Shown: positions 62,798 through 64,000 of the stretch, in pieces
Layout of the letters: every line of letters begins with the position of its first letter
Position numbering within the stretch: the first letter of the stretch is position 1
NCBI GenBank assembly: GCA_947497315.1
Contig: CANMFX010000003.1
Span: forward strand, 1 to 64,000
DNA length: 64,000 nucleotides
Direction: 5' to 3'
From: an uncultured Sphingomonadaceae bacterium
Lineage (GTDB): Bacteria; Pseudomonadota; Alphaproteobacteria; Sphingomonadales; Sphingomonadaceae
Position numbers and translations under genes: made by a program
Notes under the pieces: model-generated
The model's database searches: none
What the model saw: only the letters and a program-made list of their open reading frames with translations
Told to the model about the DNA's origin: nothing

Positions 62798-63730
62798 ATG
62801 ACGCACAGTGTTTTCATCGATGGTGCGGCCGGAACCACCGGCCTTGAAATTGCCGACCGGCTGGGGTCACGGCAGGAATTTGATCTTGTGCGGCTGCCGG
62901 AAGATCGGCGCAAAGACACGGCCGCCCGGCGCGAAGCCATTAACAATAGTGATTTTGTAATCCTGTGTCTGCCTGATGAGGCTGCCAAAGAAGCTGTGTC
63001 GCTGATCGCCAATACTCATACGCGGGTTATAGACGCTTCGTCAGCGCATCGTACGGCAACCGATTGGGTCTATGGATTTGCCGAATTTCAAAACGGACAG
63101 CGGGACCGGATTGCAAACGCCCGGTTTGTCTCCAATCCTGGTTGTTATCCGACGGGTTTTCTGGGACTTGTGGCGCCGCTTGTTGCTCGCGGCCTGTTGC
63201 CGGCGGACTGGCCCTATGCTGTTAATGCCGTGTCCGGCTATTCGGGCGGCGGCAAGGCGTTGATCGAGCGGTTCGCGCAAGAGCCGGATATCGGTTTTCG
63301 CAGCTATGGCCTCACCCTTGAGCACAAGCATATGCCAGAGATGAAACGCCATGCCGGTCTCACTCATGACGTGATCTTTGCACCGGCTGTCGTGCGGGCC
63401 TATCGCGGTATGATTGTTGAAGTTCCGCTAAACCTGGCCGCCATTGGCGGCGGCGCGAAATCGGATGATCTGCTGGAAGCGTTGCAAGAACATTATGATG
63501 GTTCGGCGATTGTCAGCGTGAATGATAGCAGCGGCGCGGGCGAACTATTGCTGAACGAGAATGATCCTGCGACAGATCGGCTCGAACTCAGTGTTTTTGC
63601 AGATGATAGCGGCGATCATGTCCGTTTGGTGGCGAAGCTCGACAATCTTGGCAAAGGCGCAGCCGGCAGTACCGTTCAGGACTTGAACATCATGGCAGGT
63701 CTGGACGAAACTCTGGGGCTACGACTGTAA
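62798..63730 (+). CDS. argC: N-acetyl-gamma-glutamyl-phosphate reductase, type 2
   Basis: 310 residues, the short (type 2) form. FIDGAAGTTGLEIADRL is the NADP loop, the catalytic Cys is in FVSNPGCYPTGFLGLVAPLV, and VSGYSGGGKALIERF and LTLEHKHMPEMKRHAG (His) complete the active site. It makes N-acetylglutamate semialdehyde in arginine synthesis. It starts nine bases after the NlpC/P60 stop. It is convergent with the signal peptidase gene. Confidence 0.95.
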   Translation: MTHSVFIDGAAGTTGLEIADRLGSRQEFDLVRLPEDRRKDTAARREAINNSDFVILCLPDEAAKEAVSLIANTHTRVIDASSAHRTATDWVYGFAEFQNGQRDRIANARFVSNPGCYPTGFLGLVAPLVARGLLPADWPYAVNAVSGYSGGGKALIERFAQEPDIGFRSYGLTLEHKHMPEMKRHAGLTHDVIFAPAVVRAYRGMIVEVPLNLAAIGGGAKSDDLLEALQEHYDGSAIVSVNDSSGAGELLLNENDPATDRLELSVFADDSGDHVRLVAKLDNLGKGAAGSTVQDLNIMAGLDETLGLRL

Positions 63731-63741
63731 AACTGACAGCC

Positions 63742-64000
63742 TTATTCGGCAGCACTTTCATCACGGTCCGGCCGCAAACTTGTGCCCGCCCGTCCGCTGC
63801 GGAAAGATGTAAACCAGCTCAACGGGTTGAGGCTGGTCGTGCCATCCAGCGAAAAGGTAATAAATTCGGCGCGGCCGCCAATATTTTCCCAAGGGATAGT
63901 GCCATTAAGGCCAAGCGGGCTCGCAACCCGGCTGTCCGCAGACAGATCCCGGTTATCTCCCATCAGATAAACATGGCCTTCCGGGATGATGACAGGATCA
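63742..64000 (-). CDS. lepB: Signal peptidase I, C-terminal part
   Basis: The minus-strand frame is open from the window edge to the stop at 63742, giving 85 residues. It contains VYLMGDNRDLSADSRVASPL, the box D and E region (GDNRxxSxDSR) of type I signal peptidases. The catalytic Ser and Lys are in the missing N-terminal part. The tail ends RPDRDESAAE. It removes signal peptides at the outer face of the inner membrane. Confidence 0.9.
   Translation of the reverse strand, partial: DPVIIPEGHVYLMGDNRDLSADSRVASPLGLNGTIPWENIGGRAEFITFSLDGTTSLNPLSWFTSFRSGRAGTSLRPDRDESAAE

Overview
The window reads as chromosomal DNA of an alphaproteobacterium, most likely a sphingomonad (order Sphingomonadales). 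The inference rests on typical alphaproteobacterial families (TrcR/DUF1013, DUF1192, MAPEG, type-2 ArgC), a TonB receptor beside catabolic genes, several glutathione S-transferases, moderate GC and the general protein sequence style. No species can be named from sequence alone. There is no rRNA, phage, transposase or CRISPR array. One intact tRNA (Lys, TTT) is present, plus a degenerate 3' piece of a tRNA-Met.

Layout. 0-16.5 kb is mostly core and stress functions: an HxlR regulator with a duplicated operator-like repeat, a degenerate LysM/M23 NlpD-type lipoprotein, a K+ channel, a hydrolase, a PhyH-type dioxygenase, RimO, a GST/DUF1993/MAPEG group, a LysR regulator, a diguanylate cyclase, PolA, glucokinase and OxyR. 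16.7-21.3 kb is one large autotransporter with about five long internal repeats. 21.5-24.1 kb holds an OmpA-like protein and a two-gene lipoprotein unit that share a 20-bp upstream element.

24.2-39.0 kb is an accessory catabolic block: two D-2-hydroxyacid dehydrogenases, a membrane-anchored alpha/beta hydrolase, a VOC-fold lipoprotein, a fatty-acid-hydroxylase/sterol-desaturase-type enzyme, an amidohydrolase, a GPH-type permease, a TonB receptor, three TetR regulators and a flavin reductase fused to a LysR effector-binding domain. Four palindromes of the form TGAAC-NN-GTTCA lie upstream of its transcription units at similar distances from the start codons. They point to one regulon controlled by one or both of two paralogous TetR proteins. 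The substrate is unknown; the gene set suits uptake and oxidative breakdown of a hydrophobic compound. The block ends at a truncated TIR-domain gene and a tRNA-Met 3' fragment, which look like an old integration scar, followed by tRNA-Lys.

39.9-53.5 kb returns to housekeeping and stress genes: FolK, SodC, a low-molecular-weight phosphatase, a Bax-inhibitor-like protein, GST, a YafY/WYL regulator with its VOC partner, a duplicated DUF1428 protein, ClpA, a quinone oxidoreductase with a Nudix hydrolase, and a metallophosphoesterase overlapping a glycosyltransferase. 53.6-60.3 kb has TrcR, then an MBL-fold hydrolase, HemN and two tandem Baeyer-Villiger monooxygenases. The MBL gene and the first monooxygenase have related palindromes (TTAATC-N4-GATTAA) in front of them. 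60.3-64 kb has an M17 aminopeptidase, an NlpC/P60 hydrolase, ArgC and the C-terminal part of signal peptidase I.

Family assignments come from motifs read in the translations, not from a database search. Start codons were moved inward where a better ribosome-binding site or family length supported it.
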